Assembly: GCA_037968855.1 (NCBI GenBank)
Contig: JBBKWH010000084.1
Coordinates: forward strand, 28,265-92,264
Origin: JBBKWH01 sp037968855
Lineage (GTDB): Bacteria > Pseudomonadota > Gammaproteobacteria > Pseudomonadales > Moraxellaceae
DNA: 64,000 bases
Direction: 5' to 3'
The translations under genes were made by a program, and so were the position numbers. The notes beneath the pieces were generated by a model. The model was not told the DNA's origin. It made no database searches and was given only the letters and a program-made list of their open reading frames with translations. Shown in pieces: positions 1-8,788 of the stretch (positions within the stretch are counted from its first letter, which is position 1; each line of letters begins with the position of its first letter).

Positions 1-34
1 AAACACCACCACGCATTGTAAAAAAACCTAGCCC

Positions 35-847
35 TTAAGCGTCATGCGGACACAACTGCATCTGATAGCCCTGCGACCAGTTGGGATAGTTCAGCACAAA
101 ACCACTGTCTTTGAGTCGTTGATTGTCCAGCCGCTTGCCATGAGGGGGGCGCTCAAGCACAGCAACCATTGGCTTGTCGGTTGCCGTTGCCAAACCTTGC
201 AACACCTGATCCAACGGGACGGGACAATCATCGGTGGCAATATACAGTGACTCAACCGAAGACAAGCGTACAAGATGAGCCAAAAAACCTGCCAGATCAT
301 CAACATGAATCCGATTAGACCATTGCTGTGCTGCAACTGGCTTGGCCTGATCAAGCCACCGCAATAATCGCTCACGACTTGGCCCATAGATGCCACTCGG
401 TCTGACGACTACCACCCGATCTCCACAGTGACGACGCCATAGCTGCTCGGCTTCGCATAAGACTTGACCGTTATAGCGTTGCGGTTCGGTTGTACTGTGC
501 TCATCGACCCAATCGCCATCGCTTTGGCCATACACACTGGTGGACGAGACAAACAGCACCCGCTGTACCGGATGATCCGCCAAGGCTGTTGCTAAAGGCG
601 CAATGGTCTGCACAAAGGTCTGTCGATAACTGGCCTCATCATGCTGATCTGGCGCTAGAATTACGCAGACCTGATCAATCGGTGCCAGCATTGAAAAATC
701 AGGCTCTAGTGCAGACTGGGCCAGCAGATCGACCCCGTCTTGCGGTTGCGGATGCCGGCGCATGCCGGTGACCTGATGCCCTGCCGCCACCAACAGACTG
801 GCCACACGACGACCGGTGTCGCCCATTCCCACAATCAAGATATGCAT
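35..847 (-). CDS. NAD(P)-dependent epimerase/reductase, YeeZ-like extended SDR
   Basis: Cytosolic Rossmann-fold protein of 270 aa, probably an NAD(P)-binding oxidoreductase or sugar-nucleotide epimerase-like enzyme; the substrate is unknown. The N-terminus carries the dinucleotide loop GMGDTG (residues about 7-12). The SSTSVYGQ segment at about residues 101-108, followed by WVDE, is typical of YeeZ-like atypical SDRs. The catalytic YxxxK is not intact: RYNGQVLCEAE stands where Tyr and Lys are expected, as in other atypical members. I start at the ATG at 847, which reads directly into the Rossmann strand, rather than an ATG 30 bases upstream. The gene is divergent from recG, with only 30 bp between start codons, so the promoters must overlap. 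Confidence 0.75.
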   Translation of the reverse strand: MHILIVGMGDTGRRVASLLVAAGHQVTGMRRHPQPQDGVDLLAQSALEPDFSMLAPIDQVCVILAPDQHDEASYRQTFVQTIAPLATALADHPVQRVLFVSSTSVYGQSDGDWVDEHSTTEPQRYNGQVLCEAEQLWRRHCGDRVVVVRPSGIYGPSRERLLRWLDQAKPVAAQQWSNRIHVDDLAGFLAHLVRLSSVESLYIATDDCPVPLDQVLQGLATATDKPMVAVLERPPHGKRLDNQRLKDSGFVLNYPNWSQGYQMQLCPHDA

Positions 848-877
848 TTTGCGATCACTGCCTTTAGACTCCATCAC

Positions 878-2926
878 ATGAGTACTTCGATTAAAGCCCT
901 GTCCGGTGTGGGCGATGCGATGGCCGAGCTATTGGCCAAGCTGCACATTCACACCCCAACAGACTTACTGTTTCATCTGCCTCGTGGCTATGAGGATCGT
1001 AGCCGGATCATTCCGCTACATCTGTTGAAACTCGGTCAAAGTGTGTTAATCGAAGGCACAGTGCAATCGATTGATCATCCGGCTGGTCGAAAGCCTTCAC
1101 TGGCAGTGCAAGTGGCCGACGGTCATGGTCGGATTACGCTGCGGTTTTATCAAGTCTATGCAGGACTTAAAGACAAATTTGTGGTTGGTCGTAGCGTACG
1201 GGCCTTTGGCGAGGTACGGATTGGCACGCGTGGCTTAGAACTCAATCATCCTGATTTTCAAATGGTCAGTTTGGGTATGGCCTTACCACCGTCGCGTCTC
1301 ACTGCCATCTATCCTTCGACCGAAGGACTCAGCCAAGCGCGCTTGCGTAAGCTGGTCGATCAAGTGCTCAACGACTTTCCAGCCAACTTGCCCGAATTGT
1401 TACCGACAGGCGTCGCGCGTACCTACGACATGCAAGCCGCCTTGCGCTATGTACATCAGCCACCGGTTGATGCCGACATCATGGACTTAGAAGAAGGCCG
1501 CCATCCAGCCCAACAACGGCTGATTTTTGAAGAATTGGTCGCCCATCAAATTAGCTTATTGATGCGCCGTGACTTTGTTCGTGCGATTCCCGCGCCAGTT
1601 TTGCCACCCAGCAAACGACTGGCCAAACAACTATTGGCGGGTTTGCCGTTTAAACCGACTGGCGCGCAAACACGTGTCACCAGCGAGATCAGCGCCGATT
1701 TAGCCAAACCCGAACCGATGCTGCGCTTGGTGCAAGGCGACGTTGGCGCAGGTAAAACCCTCGTTGCTGCCCTTGCTGCCTGCCAAGCCTTAGAAGCCGG
1801 TTGGCAAGTGGCATTGATGGCCCCCACCGAGATTTTGGCCGAGCAACACGCGATTAACTTTAGACAATGGCTGGCCCCTTTGGGCATCGAAGTCGCATGG
1901 CTGGCCGGTAAGCAAAAAGGCAAAGCACGCCAAGCCTCCGAACATGCCGTCGCTACTGGCTTGGCGCAAATGGTGGTTGGCACGCATGCCTTGTTTCAAG
2001 AGGCGGTTCATTTTGCCCATTTGGGCTTGGTGATTATTGATGAGCAACATCGCTTTGGTGTCGATCAACGCTTGGCCCTGCGCGAAAAAGGCCATGCCGG
2101 ACTGTCACCGCATCAACTGATCATGACTGCCACCCCGATACCGCGCACGCTGGCCATGAGTGCCTATGGCGATCTCGACACCTCAATCATTGACGAACTG
2201 CCGCCCAATCGCACGCCGATCACCACTGTCACTGTCCCATTTGCGCGACGCGAAGACGTGATTGATCGAGTGGCCATTAACTGTGCTGATGGCAGACAAG
2301 CCTACTGGGTCTGCACCTTGGTTGAGCAATCAGAAACGCTAGATGCTCAAGCCGCTGAAGACACCTACGCCGATCTGGTTGCCCGTCTGCCACATCTGAA
2401 GATTGGCCTCGTGCATGGCCGGATGAAGCCAGACGACAAACAAGCCGTCATGCAGCAATTTAAAGCCGGTGAGCTACAACTGTTAATTGCCACCACCGTG
2501 ATCGAAGTCGGCGTTGACGTGCCGAATGCGTCGTTAATGATTATCGAAAATGCCGAGCGGCTGGGCTTATCCCAGTTGCATCAATTGCGTGGCCGCGTCG
2601 GTCGCGGGGCAACGGCAAGCTTTTGTGTCTTGATGTACAAAACGCCATTATCACCCAATGGCGTCGAGCGGCTATCCACCCTGCGTGACAGTACCGACGG
2701 CTTTGTGATTGCCGAAAAAGACCTCGAACTACGCGGGCCGGGTGAGCTACTCGGCACGCGGCAAACCGGCGTATTAGGCTTTAGGTTGGCCCAACTGCAA
2801 CGGGATCAACACTTACTACCGCAAGCGCAACGCTTGGCCGAACGCATGTTACGCGACTATCCCCAAAACAGCGAAGCACTGTTGACGCGCTGGCTACCCA
2901 ACGCGCCACGTTATGCCCATGTTTAA
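878..2926 (+). CDS. recG: ATP-dependent DNA helicase RecG
   Basis: RecG unwinds branched DNA and regresses stalled replication forks. The 682 aa length fits the family (E. coli about 693). The order is an N-terminal OB-fold wedge domain, then two helicase lobes: Walker A GDVGAGKT near residue 287, the DEQH box near 387, TATPIPRT near 416, and the C-terminal GRVGRG arginine-finger motif near 572. The ATG at 878 (MSTSIKAL) fits the family N-terminus. An open frame extends further upstream but runs antisense through the divergent reductase gene. The last 14 bases overlap comF, suggesting translational coupling. Confidence 0.96.
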   Translation: MSTSIKALSGVGDAMAELLAKLHIHTPTDLLFHLPRGYEDRSRIIPLHLLKLGQSVLIEGTVQSIDHPAGRKPSLAVQVADGHGRITLRFYQVYAGLKDKFVVGRSVRAFGEVRIGTRGLELNHPDFQMVSLGMALPPSRLTAIYPSTEGLSQARLRKLVDQVLNDFPANLPELLPTGVARTYDMQAALRYVHQPPVDADIMDLEEGRHPAQQRLIFEELVAHQISLLMRRDFVRAIPAPVLPPSKRLAKQLLAGLPFKPTGAQTRVTSEISADLAKPEPMLRLVQGDVGAGKTLVAALAACQALEAGWQVALMAPTEILAEQHAINFRQWLAPLGIEVAWLAGKQKGKARQASEHAVATGLAQMVVGTHALFQEAVHFAHLGLVIIDEQHRFGVDQRLALREKGHAGLSPHQLIMTATPIPRTLAMSAYGDLDTSIIDELPPNRTPITTVTVPFARREDVIDRVAINCADGRQAYWVCTLVEQSETLDAQAAEDTYADLVARLPHLKIGLVHGRMKPDDKQAVMQQFKAGELQLLIATTVIEVGVDVPNASLMIIENAERLGLSQLHQLRGRVGRGATASFCVLMYKTPLSPNGVERLSTLRDSTDGFVIAEKDLELRGPGELLGTRQTGVLGFRLAQLQRDQHLLPQAQRLAERMLRDYPQNSEALLTRWLPNAPRYAHV

Positions 2927-3527
2927 TCGACTCAACCTATCCAACTGCCAACTCTGTGGTGATGGGCCTGCGTTGACACAGCAAGTAGTCTGCCAAGGCT
3001 GCCTTGATGACCTACCCTATGCATCGCATCCTTTTGATGTGGATCAGATCAACATCCACGCCTTGTTTGATTACGCATGGCCCATTGACCGCTTAATTCA
3101 TTTGTTTAAATACCAAAGCCGCTTAGACCTGTTGCCGCTACTGGTGCATCCGGCACATCGCCTATCCGTCCCTAGGGTCGATGCCTTAGTCGCGGTTCCC
3201 ATGTCCAACCAACGACTGCGTGAGCGTGGCTTTAATCATGCGCAACTGCTGGCCCAAGCACTTGGAAAAATTTGGCACATTCCACTGTGGCATGGGGTGA
3301 TCCGACAGCGTGACACCCATCGTCAACAAAGCCTTGATCGACTGGAACGCTTGGAGAATCTCAATCAAGCCTTTACGCTGACCAGCCCACCACCGGCACA
3401 TGTCATGTTGATTGATGACGTGCTCACCACGGGCAGCACGCTGTCTCATTTGGCCGAGCTTTTTTTGCAACAGGGTAGCCAAACCGTCTGCGCCAGCGTG
3501 ATTGCATCAGCGCATGAGCAACATTAA
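2913..3527 (+). CDS. comF: ComF-family phosphoribosyltransferase-like protein
   Basis: ComF/GntX family protein (204 aa) linked to DNA uptake in competent bacteria; its biochemical role is poorly defined. Two CxxC pairs (residues 12-15 and 29-32) form an N-terminal zinc-ribbon-like module. The PRPP-binding loop MLIDDVLTTGST lies near residues 165-176 and marks the type I PRTase fold. The start overlaps the end of recG by 14 bases; a second in-frame ATG lies at 2919. No Shine-Dalgarno is visible, so translation probably depends on ribosomes finishing recG. Confidence 0.88.
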   Translation: MPMFNRLNLSNCQLCGDGPALTQQVVCQGCLDDLPYASHPFDVDQINIHALFDYAWPIDRLIHLFKYQSRLDLLPLLVHPAHRLSVPRVDALVAVPMSNQRLRERGFNHAQLLAQALGKIWHIPLWHGVIRQRDTHRQQSLDRLERLENLNQAFTLTSPPPAHVMLIDDVLTTGSTLSHLAELFLQQGSQTVCASVIASAHEQH

Positions 3528-3678
3528 TTCAACATCAGTCTGATACTGTGTATCTTCTGACAGAAAAACCGCCCACCCCCCTGCCTTTTGGTCAAATGGC
3601 TGACTAGAATAAGCGCGCTGCGTGTCGGATGTTCCGTGCAGATGTATCGTCTTTTCATTTATTTGCAGGAGCAGTCGC

Positions 3679-4692
3679 ATGCTAGAAGCGTTCCACGCCA
3701 CAGAGCGCGGTAGCCTGCAAGAGGTTACGGTTCGCGGCAGCTTTGATTTGGCCAGTGACCTTGTTTGGGTTGATCTGATCTCACCCGGTCAAGACGAGCA
3801 ACAATGGGTTAGCGAAGCCTACGACCAAAATCTACCCACCCTCAAATCTCTCGAAGACATCTCAGCTTCGGCACGCTATTACCGTGATGACGATGGCATC
3901 TTGCACATCAGCACTTATTTTTTGACCAAGACCCGCGCCAGTCATGCCGATGGCGAAGAAGACAACACAGGCCGAATTTTGGCTGCCGCGCATACCGTCG
4001 CCTTTATTTTGCACAAAGATCGACTGTTTACCCTACGCGGCCAAAAACTGGTCTCGTTTCGCGCCTTTCGCGCCCGCGCCCATCGCAATGACTACGACAT
4101 GGACTATAAAGATCCGGTCTGGATCTTACTAGGTTTGCTTGAAGCCAAACTCGACGAACTGGCCGATATTTTAGAAGACGTGCATAAAGATCTTGAAGAA
4201 TGCACCACCGAAGTCCTCAATAATCATCACCGTGAATATCACCTCGATCTTGACGATATGGTCACACGACTGGCTCAGCAAGATGACGTGTTGGGTAAGG
4301 CTCAACTGTGTTTAATCGACTTACGACGGGTATTGAACTTTCTGTCCCGTCCTCGCGCCTTGGGCAGTCATATTTATGACATCGACCTGCGTGAGCTGAA
4401 CGAAGACGTGCGCTCACTGGTCGAGCACAATGCATTTTTGTTCCAAAAAGTCCGCTTCTTACTCGACACCACCTCCGGTTTTATTAACACCGAACAAAGT
4501 GACATCATCAAACGATTCTCGGTCATCTCCAGCATGCTGGCCCCGCCCATGCTGATCACAGGGATCTACGGCATGAACGTACAAGGTCTGCCGATGGCCT
4601 CCGGTTTATATGGCTTTCTCGGTGTTGCAGTGGTAATTATCATCTTCTTTATGATTCCGCTGATGTACTTCCGCTATCGTGGCTGGCTATAA
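3679..4692 (+). CDS. corA: CorA-family magnesium/divalent cation transporter
   Basis: Inner-membrane pentameric channel for Mg2+ (Co2+, Ni2+). The 337 aa protein has a large cytosolic N-terminal domain rich in acidic and helical segments. Two transmembrane helices end the protein, and the first closes with the signature YGMN (about residues 297-300). The C-terminal tail is basic (FRYRGWL), as usual. The start at 3679 is chosen because GCAGGAG lies at 3665-3671; an upstream in-frame start at 3622 lacks a good ribosome site. A weak terminator-like hairpin follows at 4787-4826. The gene seems monocistronic. Confidence 0.93.
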   Translation: MLEAFHATERGSLQEVTVRGSFDLASDLVWVDLISPGQDEQQWVSEAYDQNLPTLKSLEDISASARYYRDDDGILHISTYFLTKTRASHADGEEDNTGRILAAAHTVAFILHKDRLFTLRGQKLVSFRAFRARAHRNDYDMDYKDPVWILLGLLEAKLDELADILEDVHKDLEECTTEVLNNHHREYHLDLDDMVTRLAQQDDVLGKAQLCLIDLRRVLNFLSRPRALGSHIYDIDLRELNEDVRSLVEHNAFLFQKVRFLLDTTSGFINTEQSDIIKRFSVISSMLAPPMLITGIYGMNVQGLPMASGLYGFLGVAVVIIIFFMIPLMYFRYRGWL

Positions 4693-4786
4693 AGCCGTTG
4701 TTTTTGTCATATGGACAAATGTGGAGTTTGTGAGGATCTGTATTCTTTTGTACTTAAATGTATTCTCAAATAATCAATAGGATAAG

Positions 4787-4826
4787 ATCAATCCTAACCA
4801 GAAACACCCAGATTGATTGGTTTTTT
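4787..4826 (+). terminator. Possible rho-independent terminator after corA
   Basis: ATCAATC at 4787-4793 can pair with GATTGAT at 4811-4817. Three bases later comes a run of six T at 4821-4826. The stem is short and AT-rich, so confidence is limited. Confidence 0.4.
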
Positions 4827-4906
4827 GTCTTGTACAGAATGCTTTTTCCATGCGTTCTCATTTACACTAAAGTTACATTTAGGCGATCACCGCCGTGAGA
4901 TCGATC

Positions 4907-5620
4907 ATGCGCAAAGCTGCCGTGTTGCTGACCAGCTTAATTCCCATTCTTGTGATGGCTGATGAGCAACCGCTACGTGTCGCCGTAGGTGGTGGTTTTC
5001 ATCCCACCATGAACAGCCTATCGTCTCGCCTCAGCCATGAGCTTGGCATGAAAGTTGAAATTACCAGTGTGCCGATTGAGTCTACTTATCAACAGCTGAT
5101 CAAGGCTCAAGCACCCTATGATCTGGTGATTTTGGCTAACCCAGAAAAAATGCAGAATTTGGTCAAGCATGGTTCGATTTATGCAGACAGCATTCTCGAA
5201 GTGGCACGCAGTCAAATTGTGCTGTGGTGCCCCAACCCTAAAGTGCTGATGCGAGTCTCGCTTAACGACACGCTCAATGAGCCGACGTTAACGCGACTTG
5301 GTCTATCACCCACCAACTCGCCCGTGGGTCAACTGGTGGCCGAATCAATCGATTTAAAACCCATTCAGTCCAAGATCAAACGCGCCAATCACTCTTTGGA
5401 CGCATGGCGTCTGGCACGATCTGGCAAGACCGAGTGCGCCTTTACCATGTTGGGCCTGATGCAGCCATCTGATCGTTATAGTATTATTCCAAATCGAAAT
5501 ATCACCTTGATTACAGGGATTCCTAGATCTAATCGTAGCCCCGAAAAAGCACAGCGAGTATTGCAGTTTTTAAATTCACCTCTGATTAAGGCAAGGATCA
5601 AAAATCGTGGGTACAGTTAA
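4907..5620 (+). CDS. ModA-like periplasmic substrate-binding protein, copy 1
   Basis: Secreted 237 aa protein with the fold signature of molybdate-type (ModA/PBP2) binding proteins: strand LRVAVGGGFHPTM, then YDLVILANPEKMQNLV and the C-terminal LTLITGIP-like strand. A signal peptide (MRKAAVLLTSLIPILVMA) precedes a probable cleavage before DEQ. The serine-rich oxyanion pocket of true ModA (AAASL and SSS segments) is not conserved, so the ligand need not be molybdate. A conserved LWCPNP motif near residue 103 is shared with the next gene. The ATG at 4907 is preferred over an in-frame GTG at 4895. No permease or ATPase gene is adjacent. Confidence 0.7.
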   Translation: MRKAAVLLTSLIPILVMADEQPLRVAVGGGFHPTMNSLSSRLSHELGMKVEITSVPIESTYQQLIKAQAPYDLVILANPEKMQNLVKHGSIYADSILEVARSQIVLWCPNPKVLMRVSLNDTLNEPTLTRLGLSPTNSPVGQLVAESIDLKPIQSKIKRANHSLDAWRLARSGKTECAFTMLGLMQPSDRYSIIPNRNITLITGIPRSNRSPEKAQRVLQFLNSPLIKARIKNRGYS

Positions 5621-6371
5621 TCATCTCATCACGTCCCTGATTGCTGCTCTATGCGCCATGAGCAGTCTGGCCGTTACTCATGCACAAACGGTCAGGCCAG
5701 CCAACACGACACAATCATCGACCCTACCGGCATTACGCATGGCCGTGGTTAATGGATTTATGCCTGCATTTAGGCCCTTAATTGCTAACTTAGAGCGACG
5801 CAGTGGTCATCGCTTTGACATGATCAATGGCTCAATGGAAGATATTTATACCCATCTGCATGATACCCAGCCGGTTGACGTGATCATTACCGCCAACCCC
5901 AACATGATGCAGCAAGCCGTCGCAAAAGGTTTGGTGCATGCCGATAGTGTGGCGATTGTCGGCCGTACCGTCCCTGTCCTGTGGTGTCCATCCCCTGATG
6001 TCATCTTTCGTGTGTCATTTATGGATACGTTGTCGCAACCCAGTATTCGCACACTCAGCAGCCCCGTCCCGCTCACCAATCCATTGGGACAATTGCTCAG
6101 TGGTATGACGCTTCCGCCTAATGTGCGCTTAATCCCTGCCCAACAAGGCATCGAAGCATGGAGAATGGTACGCCGAAAAAAAGCAGACTGTGCATTGACC
6201 GTCAAAGGTCTTGTTGGCCCATTTGACCGCTATCAAATCATCTCTGATGCTCAGATTGATATCTTTGCGGCTGTACCTACTAACAGCCGCAATGCGCAAG
6301 CAGCACACCTGATTGTGCAGCAAATCAAATCGCCACTCATGCAAGCGCGTTTACGCCAAAGCGGTTTTTAA
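5607..6371 (+). CDS. ModA-like periplasmic substrate-binding protein, copy 2
   Basis: Paralogue of the preceding gene (254 aa), overlapping it by 14 bases and starting at a GTG. The signal peptide ends near SSLAVTHAQ. It shares the same landmarks: LRMAVVNGFMP, VDVIITANPNMMQQAV, LWCPSPDVIFRVSF and DTLSQPS, against LWCPNPKVLMRVSL and DTLNEPT in copy 1, so the pair arose by tandem duplication. Sequence divergence is substantial, suggesting an old duplication and perhaps different ligands. Ser residues that coordinate oxyanions in ModA are absent here too. Function is unknown; a lone scavenger or sensor role is only a guess. Confidence 0.68.
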   Translation: MGTVNHLITSLIAALCAMSSLAVTHAQTVRPANTTQSSTLPALRMAVVNGFMPAFRPLIANLERRSGHRFDMINGSMEDIYTHLHDTQPVDVIITANPNMMQQAVAKGLVHADSVAIVGRTVPVLWCPSPDVIFRVSFMDTLSQPSIRTLSSPVPLTNPLGQLLSGMTLPPNVRLIPAQQGIEAWRMVRRKKADCALTVKGLVGPFDRYQIISDAQIDIFAAVPTNSRNAQAAHLIVQQIKSPLMQARLRQSGF

Positions 6372-6432
6372 AAGCGCTGTAGCTGCGCTATCACTTCAGC
6401 GCAAATAACGTCCATCCCTCATAAAAACCGAC

Positions 6433-6466
6433 CATAAAAAAACCGCACGAATGCGGTTTTTTATGG
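6433..6466. terminator. Bidirectional terminator between modA-like genes and mla operon
   Basis: AAAAAACCGCA and TGCGGTTTTTT form a strong GC-core hairpin with A/T tails on both sides. It serves the plus-strand ModA-like pair and the minus-strand mla operon ending at 6476. Confidence 0.85.
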
Positions 6467-6475
6467 CCTAAATGG

Positions 6476-6775
6476 TTAGGCCACTGCGGAATCAATCAAG
6501 CCCTCTAGACTTGAGGCTCGCATAATCGCTGCCAGTTTTTCTGGCACATGCACCAAGCAAACCTGTGTCTTGGGTAGACCGCGAATCCATTGCACAACAA
6601 CAGCCAAAGTCAGTGTATTGCTATGGGTTAATCCGGCCAAGTCAATCGTCATACGCGTTGATGATTGCTGAAGCAACAAACGTTGACCTTGCTGATAGAT
6701 ATTCGCTGCATTGGCAAATGTCAGCTCGCCGACCAAGGACAACACCTGATCTTTTAGGCTCACTTGGGCATTCAT
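6476..6775 (-). CDS. mlaB: STAS-domain protein MlaB
   Basis: Cytosolic STAS-domain subunit of the MlaFEDB complex; it binds the MlaF ATPase and supports its assembly and activity. It has 99 aa, with the STAS pattern LSLVGELTF at the start and TIDLAGLTHSNTLTLAVV in the middle, where the conserved Ser/Thr sits. It is the last gene of mlaFEDCB and begins 3 bases after the mlaC stop. The ATG at 6775 is preferred to a TTG at 6778. A bidirectional terminator follows. Confidence 0.88.
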   Translation of the reverse strand: MNAQVSLKDQVLSLVGELTFANAANIYQQGQRLLLQQSSTRMTIDLAGLTHSNTLTLAVVVQWIRGLPKTQVCLVHVPEKLAAIMRASSLEGLIDSAVA

Positions 6776-6778
6776 CAA

Positions 6779-7420
6779 TTACTGACCTGTCGCGCTAGAA
6801 GACGGAATAAATGACTTAATTGCCGCATCCAGATTGCCACGGTTTTGCTGCACCGTACTCGAAAACTGATTGCGGAAGGTCAAACCAATATCAATACCGT
6901 TTAACTGCAAGTTACGCACTTTCCACGTATCACCTTGCTGAATCAACTGATAAGTAATCGGGACGACCGTGCCGGTATCGGTTTTAAAATCCATTGCCAC
7001 AACCGCTTTGCTACTGTCTTTGCCAGCTACAAACGGACGAATCGAATAGCTTTCGTTGTTGTAAGCAGCCAAGCCTTTGGCATAGGTACGAATCAAACTT
7101 TGACGAAAAGTATTTTCGAATGATTGCTGCTGTGCTGGTGTGGCTTGACGATAATATCGCCCCATCACCCCACGGGCAAAACCTTCAAAATCGACATACG
7201 GTTCGATGTTTTCTTGCACAATCGTGGTCAAAACCGCTGGGTTCTTTTTGTAAGCAACCCGCTCTTTGACCAAGCGATCAACCAAAGTATCCGAAATTCG
7301 TTTGACAAATACCGGTGCTGACTCTACTGCGGCAAACACCGCCTGAGCCGAAAACAAGGTCGATACAGCCACCAAGGACACGGCTGCAGTACGGGTGGTG
7401 CGCTGTAATAACGTAGTCAT
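6779..7420 (-). CDS. mlaC: Periplasmic phospholipid-binding protein MlaC
   Basis: Periplasmic shuttle that carries phospholipid between the outer-membrane MlaA-porin complex and MlaFEDB in the inner membrane. The 213 aa protein has a Sec signal peptide ending near AQAVFAA. The Tol_Tol_Ttg2 family features follow: YKKNPAVLTTIVQENIEPYVDFEGFARGVMG-type core near residues 57-88, and a conserved GDTWKVRNLQLNGIDIG segment near 168-184. Fourth gene of the operon. A GAGG lies upstream of the ATG. Confidence 0.93.
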   Translation of the reverse strand: MTTLLQRTTRTAAVSLVAVSTLFSAQAVFAAVESAPVFVKRISDTLVDRLVKERVAYKKNPAVLTTIVQENIEPYVDFEGFARGVMGRYYRQATPAQQQSFENTFRQSLIRTYAKGLAAYNNESYSIRPFVAGKDSSKAVVAMDFKTDTGTVVPITYQLIQQGDTWKVRNLQLNGIDIGLTFRNQFSSTVQQNRGNLDAAIKSFIPSSSATGQ

Positions 7421-7481
7421 GACATCAATATCCTCAATGGGTTATGCGTTCCATTCATTTTCAACAAGATGGCTAATAGGC

Positions 7482-8012
7482 TTAAAAACCACCAAAATCA
7501 TCAGCTGCTGCGGCTGGCACAGATGTCGTCGCTGCGGGTGCTGCCGTTGCTGGCACTTCCGTCGCCTTGTTGAACAGGAACTTGCCAATCAGATCTTCTA
7601 ACACTAGCGCACTTTGTGTTAGTTCAATTTCGTCACCGTCTTTTAAAAATGTGGAGTCTGCACCGGGTGTAATCCCGATGTACTGCTCACCCAAAAGACC
7701 CGACGTCAAGATACTGGCCGCCGCATCGGTACTGATGTCTTTGACTTGGTTGCTCAGCTCTAATGTGACCAATGCGTCTTGACGCTTGGGGTCAAGCGTA
7801 ATCGAGGTGACACGGCCAATCGTCACGCCACTCATGGTGACTTTGGCACGATCAGTCAGACCACCAATATTGTTAAAGTGCGCAGTGACATGATAGCCAT
7901 CACCACTGATACTGCTGGTTAAACCACTGACACGCATGGCTAAAAAAAACAACGCCACTGCCGCCACAATCACCAAAACGCCAACCGAAATTTCACTGGT
8001 CCGTGTTCTCAT
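7482..8012 (-). CDS. mlaD: MCE-domain lipid-transport protein MlaD
   Basis: Inner-membrane-anchored MCE protein that forms a hexameric ring on MlaE and passes phospholipid to or from MlaC. At 176 aa it is close to E. coli MlaD. One N-terminal membrane helix (VGVLVIVAAVALFFLAM) precedes a single MCE domain with the GYHVTAHFNNIGGLTDRAKV and GVTIGRV landmarks. The C-terminal tail is Ala/Thr-rich. The real start is the ATG at 8012 with GGAGGATT upstream, and it overlaps the mlaE stop (TGATG). An open frame extending upstream to 8156 only shadows mlaE. Confidence 0.93.
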   Translation of the reverse strand: MRTRTSEISVGVLVIVAAVALFFLAMRVSGLTSSISGDGYHVTAHFNNIGGLTDRAKVTMSGVTIGRVTSITLDPKRQDALVTLELSNQVKDISTDAAASILTSGLLGEQYIGITPGADSTFLKDGDEIELTQSALVLEDLIGKFLFNKATEVPATAAPAATTSVPAAAADDFGGF

Positions 8013-8788
8013 CACAATCCTCCGAACATGACCGCAGTCAGGACAAAATCTAGCCCCAGCACACACAGGGACGAATATACGACAGTACGTGTTGTTGCGG
8101 TCGAGATGCCTTCCGATGTCGGCATACAGGCATAGCCTTGGTACACCGCGATCCAACTACACACCACGCCAAACACTACGCTTTTGATCACACCATTCAC
8201 AATATCGTTGTAAAACTGCACATTGGCTTGCATATTGCCCCAGAAGGAACCGTCATACACACCCAGCCAATCCACACCAACAAACTTACCGCCCAAGATG
8301 CCAACCGCCGAAAAAATCAACGCCAATAGCGGCAAGCTGACAATACCGGCCCACAGGCGTGGCGCGACAATCCGTTTGAGCGGGTCAACGCCAATCATTT
8401 CCATACTGGCAAGCTGCTCGGTGGCTTTCATTAAGCCAATCTCAGCCGTTAATGCCGAACCTGCGCGCCCCGCAAATAACAATGCCGTGACCACAGGGCC
8501 AAGCTCACGTACCAAAGTTAAGGCAACCATGGTTCCGAGGGCTTGTTGACTGCCGTACTTGACCAAAATGGTATAGCCCTGCAAACCCAGCACCAGCCCA
8601 ATAAATAGGCCTGACACCACAATAATCAGCAGTGACAGCACACCAACGCGATACATCTGCTCAATAAACAGACCAAAGCCACGCAACGACGGGGCGGCTA
8701 ATAAGGTCCGCCACAACATCTGCGTGGCCGCACCAACACCCTGTACCCGTTCAATCACATCACGGCCAATTTGCTGAACCGGATTCAT
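8012..8788 (-). CDS. mlaE: Phospholipid ABC transporter permease MlaE
   Basis: Integral membrane permease of the Mla system, 258 aa with about five to six membrane helices. Family landmarks include the GLFIGLVLGLQGY helix, the LVRELGPVVTALLFAGRAGSALTAE-type segment around residues 90-115, and GVDPLKR. It forms the dimeric core bound by MlaF, MlaB and the MlaD ring. Its start overlaps the mlaF stop by 4 bases and its stop overlaps the mlaD start, so stoichiometry is probably set by translational coupling. Confidence 0.95.
   Translation of the reverse strand: MNPVQQIGRDVIERVQGVGAATQMLWRTLLAAPSLRGFGLFIEQMYRVGVLSLLIIVVSGLFIGLVLGLQGYTILVKYGSQQALGTMVALTLVRELGPVVTALLFAGRAGSALTAEIGLMKATEQLASMEMIGVDPLKRIVAPRLWAGIVSLPLLALIFSAVGILGGKFVGVDWLGVYDGSFWGNMQANVQFYNDIVNGVIKSVVFGVVCSWIAVYQGYACMPTSEGISTATTRTVVYSSLCVLGLDFVLTAVMFGGL

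Noticed and set aside
1..34. Possible gene at the left edge
   Set aside because: Too short to judge; only non-coding sequence before the reductase stop is visible.
740..877. In-frame extension of recG upstream of 878
   Set aside because: It runs antisense through the divergent reductase gene and does not resemble the RecG N-terminus.
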